18,710 nucleotides of DNA. Source: JANQLU01 sp964434955. GTDB lineage: Bacteria > Planctomycetota > Planctomycetia > Pirellulales > Pirellulaceae. The notes beneath the pieces are model-generated. The model worked only from the letters and a program-made list of their open reading frames with translations, had not been told where the DNA came from and searched no databases. The stretch covers positions 1-18,710 of the forward strand of contig CAYSXI010000098.1 in the NCBI GenBank assembly GCA_964434955.1, read 5' to 3'. A program made the translations under genes and the position numbers. The stretch's first letter is position 1. Each line of letters begins with the position of its first letter. Shown piece by piece: positions 16,501 to 18,710 of the stretch.

Positions 16501-17148
16501 GTGCTCCTTTTGCTTCATCAACTGCGAGCGATTGAAATCAAGAACCGCGCTTGCAAGCGTTTCGTCAAACCCATCCTTCAACTCGATGGTCGGGTCCTGG
16601 TCCGTCATCTTCCGCAACTCGTCGATCACGACGTCGAGATTTTGGCCGCGGATATATTGCATCGTATAGAAATGCACGCCATCGCTATCCCCAACTTCGA
16701 ATACGGGAACGATGTTCGTGTGATGCAGTTGCCCGGCCGCGCGAACTTCACGCAAGAACCGCTGAATATATTCCGGCTTTTCCGATTTCACCGAAAGCAC
16801 CTTGAGTGCAACGCGGCGGCGCATCGTTTCGTGTTCCGCCTCGTAAACAATCCCCATTCCACCCCGACCAATTTCGCGATGGAGCACGTAAGGCCCCAAT
16901 CGACTTGGCATATCGACGTTTAATCGACTGGTCGGAACATCCAGGGAACGACCGACGGGATCGTAGTTTTCCAGCTCCGCGAACATCGGAAATAATTCGC
17001 GAATATCCGCGGCGTGCTGCGGAAACTTCAAGACATACTCGTCAATCGACGGTCGTTCTTTGTTACGGATTTGGTCAATAAACTCTTCGACCAGGTCGTC
17101 AAAACTGGGTTCGGCAGAATCGTTTCGTTTTTCCGAAGGTGAGTTCAT
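13543..17148 (-). CDS. Membrane Ser/Thr protein kinase with C-terminal WD40 repeats
   Basis: A 1201-residue receptor-type kinase. An N-terminal stretch (1-80) contains ERPSIDEYVLKFPQH, common ahead of planctomycete kinases. The kinase domain spans about 87-440: glycine loop IGRGGMG at 93-99, Lys116 in VALK, Glu134, HRDIKPSN with Asp301, DFG at 319-321, and APE at 344-346. All catalytic residues are present. An insert of about 95 polar residues (roughly 175-270) lies between the hinge and the helix before HRD. One transmembrane segment sits at about 463-483, followed by a charged coiled-coil-like stretch. About 600 residues of WD40-type repeats follow (such as IWDVANQKLLLELEA and VAFSPDEKFLVTTTW), probably a beta-propeller outside the cytoplasm that senses or binds a partner. 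The gene begins 6 bp after the ECF sigma gene stop, so the two are co-translated and probably linked in function: the kinase may modify the sigma factor or its partner (inference). Confidence 0.95.
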   Translation of the reverse strand: MNSPSEKRNDSAEPSFDDLVEEFIDQIRNKERPSIDEYVLKFPQHAADIRELFPMFAELENYDPVGRSLDVPTSRLNVDMPSRLGPYVLHREIGRGGMGIVYEAEHETMRRRVALKVLSVKSEKPEYIQRFLREVRAAGQLHHTNIVPVFEVGDSDGVHFYTMQYIRGQNLDVVIDELRKMTDQDPTIELKDGFDETLASAVLDFNRSQLMKQKEHRDAAALDATVPLEDREPSGATCQENSGPRNPVANDSGPTNASSGVSEWSQIGDTTDNYFRRVARAGVQVADALQFAHEHGVLHRDIKPSNLLLDSDGVVWISDFGLATDESDNLTKSGDLVGTLRYMAPERFQGVCDARSDVYSLGLTLFELCTLQHAFDQKEKAQLVQQVTSQEPLPPRKINPNVPRDLENIIVKAISREPALRYDTAGQLAADLQRFVSDRPVHARRLSAIEKTYRWARRNPTRAALVASLFLICVLVTAGSVYFAKVEQQHAKQLVKENDRVKQEQKKTEKALKKAEVSGVSSRAHLYYAYLGQADAVRNSGMPGQNFSSLQSVRMAANIVPTLNLPPEKVERRHVNLRTTAIAAMAQWDIRPSHSWQIEGEQTTRIATDFANQRFAQSDKEGNMLIRNLSDGETVFSLPGPGEQAWLPVFNRQGSRLMARFHNAVTMRNPVFRIWDVANQKLLLELEAISLFGRHQFSADGSRFAVCRKDHHIEIYSSQDAKLIGRFLPEKQPRLMRFVGNHRILVSGYKDASIDLWKLEPEPEVVETIELESKATAFDWSDEKQQLVVAVEKDILVWPQGAFDQSPARITGHRRRIVDLFIHPTRPVVITSAWDGTTRLFDTGNRQELIRIEGKAITNSGFNSKGTRIGFADDLRNIGIWELPESIPLVSLSSDPDPGARRKAEFVPGNENVLAYPVSTGVQFWNHKTQTLIHQLDCGQTSKVMFRGNGSTLYTAGKQGINCWKFDIEDGQFGPVISCSHVRNITKESVETFDIDNAEATIATPYRRRSIKLIDVASGETQSFGNHLNVSKVAFSPDEKFLVTTTWQGRGINVWDLRTRKRLTTLAPMTSTSMIGFHPDGKRMLGISGDKNFAWSTKDWNVQGAETRKVTDGWPGDVMVSPDGRLVVRTRSQYLPELIDSKTGQRLASLESPFKCMIGAISWSESGRYVSITDRETILVWDLQQIRSHLERLKIDWSDSD

Positions 17149-17154
17149 CGCTGG

Positions 17155-17817
17155 CTACTTTGCCTCAAAGATTCCCGACTTGCCCTGGTTGATTCGATCC
17201 AATTCGGACTTGAGACGGCGGACCGCGCGGATGTAACGATTGCTGGAAGCCGATTCATTTAACTCAAGCAACTGAGCCACTTCTTGATTGCTAAGCTGTT
17301 CAAAGTGCCGCAGCGCGAGAACTTCACGATCAATCTCTTCCATCTCGGCAAGCGCCTGTTCCAAACGTCGTTTGTTTTCTTCACGAACTGCGGCATGACT
17401 CGGACTGGTGATATTTCCCAAAAGCTGCGCCGCCAACACAATGGACGTCGCTCTGCCGCCGGTGCGCGTGTAGATGCCGACGTCGCGTCCCGCATCACGT
17501 GCTTGAACACCCAGGTGGTGACGATGAGCTTGGGTGAGCCGCTGAAGCGTGATGAATCGTAACCAAAGAAAGAAAGACATTTTGTCGGAACAGGCACGAT
17601 AGTCTTTGATTCTTTGGGTGGCCTCAACAAATGCGTCTTGCAAGATATCCACAGAATCAACCCGAGACCGAAGCCTCGGGTCCATCCGAAATCGAACAAC
17701 ACGTTCCAGGCGATCCTGATACTTTTCAATCAGCTCACCAATCGCGTGGGGATCGTCTCGTTCCAGCACCCGACGCTCCAGCAATTCCGTTTCGTCTGAC
17801 TTTTCGTTTCGATTCAT
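17155..17817 (-). CDS. ECF-type RNA polymerase sigma factor
   Basis: A 220-residue group 4 sigma factor. Region 2 covers about 20-95 (AIGELIEKYQDRLERVVRFRMD, then VDSVDILQDAFVEATQR and the -10-binding FFLWLRFITLQRLTQAHRHH). A linker of about 45 residues is followed by region 4 with the helix-turn-helix QLSNQEVAQLLELNESASSNRY. The protein has no C-terminal extension. ECF groups genetically linked to Ser/Thr kinases, without an encoded anti-sigma factor, are described for planctomycetes, and this gene fits: the kinase ATG lies 6 bp downstream and no anti-sigma factor is present. The ATG at 17817 has only a weak GTGGG upstream. A 35-bp gap separates it from the upstream mddA-like gene, so all three may share one transcript. 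Confidence 0.93.
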   Translation of the reverse strand: MNRNEKSDETELLERRVLERDDPHAIGELIEKYQDRLERVVRFRMDPRLRSRVDSVDILQDAFVEATQRIKDYRACSDKMSFFLWLRFITLQRLTQAHRHHLGVQARDAGRDVGIYTRTGGRATSIVLAAQLLGNITSPSHAAVREENKRRLEQALAEMEEIDREVLALRHFEQLSNQEVAQLLELNESASSNRYIRAVRRLKSELDRINQGKSGIFEAK

Positions 17818-17852
17818 GTATGCGACCCACGTCGAATGAAGATCCCATCATC

Positions 17853-18623
17853 TTAACTGATTTCGCCAGGATGGATCCCACTGTCCATCGGAGTTCGTTT
17901 GCTCAATCGAGGGACCAGCATGGGAACTTCGTTTTTGTATGAAACATAGGAAACTCCATGCACTTGCTCCAAATCACGTTCCTCGAGTTGAATCGCGATC
18001 AAAATATAGGCCGTTGTCGCGACCGCAAAAAACAAATGCCCCACGGTCATGGTCGGTGTCGCCCAGAAAACCGTGATCCACCCAACGTACAATGGATGCC
18101 TTACGTGTTTGTACAACCAAGGCATTTTGAACTTCAACGGCTGATAAGGCTTGCCGCAAAAGTAAATCCAGGTTTGCCGAAGACCAAAAAGATCGAAGTG
18201 GTTGATCAAACATGTCGAGACAAAGACAAGTGCCCAGCCGGCAAAAAACAACGTGTAGGTGATCGCGAGCAAAGCGGGATGTGAAAAGCTCCAGATTTTA
18301 ACTCCCATTGGTTGCCAAAATGCGAACATCAGAATCATCGCGATATTCGATGCCATGACGTAGGTCGAACGTTCTGCTGCCTTCGGAACGTATCGCGTCA
18401 GCCAACGCTTGAAAAACGGCCGCGCCATCAAACTGTGCTGAACCGCGAACACCGTCAGTAATCCGAGATTGACGAACAGTGCAAACGAAAGACTTGTCGT
18501 CGGTTCACTATCAACGGAAATCGGAACCAGCAGGTTGCCAATGAATCCGATGGCGTAAAGAAAAACGCCAAAGAACACCAGATAGGCGAATACCCCGTAT
18601 CCCAATACCAGACAACGTTTCAT
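17853..18623 (-). CDS. mddA: Methanethiol S-methyltransferase-like membrane protein (MddA/NnrU-ICMT type)
   Basis: A 256-residue integral membrane protein with about five or six hydrophobic segments. MddA methylates methanethiol with S-adenosylmethionine to give dimethyl sulfide. Family hallmarks visible here are FAVQHSLMARPFFKRW, RSTYVMAS, STCLINHFDLFGLRQTW, the SAM-binding VRHPLYVGW, FWATPTMTVGHLFFA, and EERDLEQVHG near the C-terminus. The last two blocks resemble isoprenylcysteine methyltransferases, and the FDLFGLRQ block is typical of MddA. The frame is open to the window edge, but the ATG at 18623 is preferred: GGGGG lies 8 bases upstream, and the bases beyond 18657 look foreign. The gene leads the ECF-kinase cluster. 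Function rests on recalled family motifs; a related thiol methyltransferase or NnrU-like protein cannot be excluded. Confidence 0.8.
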   Translation of the reverse strand: MKRCLVLGYGVFAYLVFFGVFLYAIGFIGNLLVPISVDSEPTTSLSFALFVNLGLLTVFAVQHSLMARPFFKRWLTRYVPKAAERSTYVMASNIAMILMFAFWQPMGVKIWSFSHPALLAITYTLFFAGWALVFVSTCLINHFDLFGLRQTWIYFCGKPYQPLKFKMPWLYKHVRHPLYVGWITVFWATPTMTVGHLFFAVATTAYILIAIQLEERDLEQVHGVSYVSYKNEVPMLVPRLSKRTPMDSGIHPGEIS

Positions 18624-18656
18624 CGCGGCCCCCACAGTGGCAGGTGGAGTTTGAAT

Positions 18657-18710
18657 GTCGAACTCGGTGACCTGCGGGCAGTCCACCCGCAGCACCGGGT
18701 CCGGGAAGAT
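18657..18710 (-). CDS. High-GC coding fragment, peptide deformylase-like N-terminus (likely chimeric end)
   Basis: The last 54 bases read on the minus strand as IFPDPVLRVDCPQVTEFD. This matches the usual peptide deformylase N-terminal pattern (Y/FPDPVLR, then PVTEFD). All 18 codons end in G or C and the GC content is about 69%, unlike the mixed third positions of every neighbour. The frame then runs without a stop into the leader of the mddA-like gene, where deformylase similarity ceases. The simplest reading is a sequence from a high-GC organism joined to this contig end. A real truncated gene or chance similarity remains possible because only 18 residues are visible. Confidence 0.35.

Overview
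The window looks like a chromosomal piece of a planctomycete, probably of the Pirellula/Rhodopirellula type, and most likely comes from a metagenomic or draft assembly. The pointers are: an ECF sigma factor next to a giant membrane Ser/Thr kinase with WD40 repeats; a membrane protein with the J-domain-like 'PPNHYRLLGL' N-terminus, a LamG-like domain and a malectin-like domain; a secreted sulfatase; several weak Shine-Dalgarno sequences; and moderate GC content. There is a 17-N gap inside one gene. The last ~54 bases differ sharply in composition, as if foreign sequence had been joined on.

Layout. 1-1291 (+): C-terminal part of DNA polymerase I. 1326-1365: terminator in the convergent gap. 1419-2546 (-): sigma-54 enhancer-binding protein without a receiver domain, preceded by a candidate sigma-54 promoter. 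2988-3775 (-): FliA/WhiG-type sigma factor broken only by the N gap. 4040-5518 (-): secreted alpha/beta hydrolase of the prolyl/tripeptidyl aminopeptidase type. 5608-8355 (-): J-like/TM/LamG/malectin-like protein. 8455-10188 (-): secreted sulfatase. 10219-11631 (+): secreted fusion of an HExxH metallopeptidase-like domain and a cyclophilin domain, divergent from the sulfatase. 11919-12260 (+): small protein with a GGPFDG motif. 12330-13406 (-): winged-helix class I methyltransferase. 13543-17148, 17155-17817 and 17853-18623 (-): WD40 Ser/Thr kinase, ECF sigma factor and MddA-like methanethiol S-methyltransferase, closely spaced in the order mddA, ECF, kinase. 18657-18710: high-GC peptide-deformylase-like fragment.

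How the genes may work together. The 4.0-11.6 kb block encodes four proteins with signal peptides or membrane anchors: hydrolase, carbohydrate-binding-like membrane protein, sulfatase, and peptidase-PPIase. This fits an outward-facing set for degrading or remodelling polymers, as is usual in planctomycetes, but a shared pathway is inference. The ECF-kinase pair is very probably one signalling unit, since the genes are 6 bp apart. The 35-bp gap to mddA suggests co-transcription of all three. I see no tRNA, rRNA, CRISPR array, insertion sequence or phage gene.
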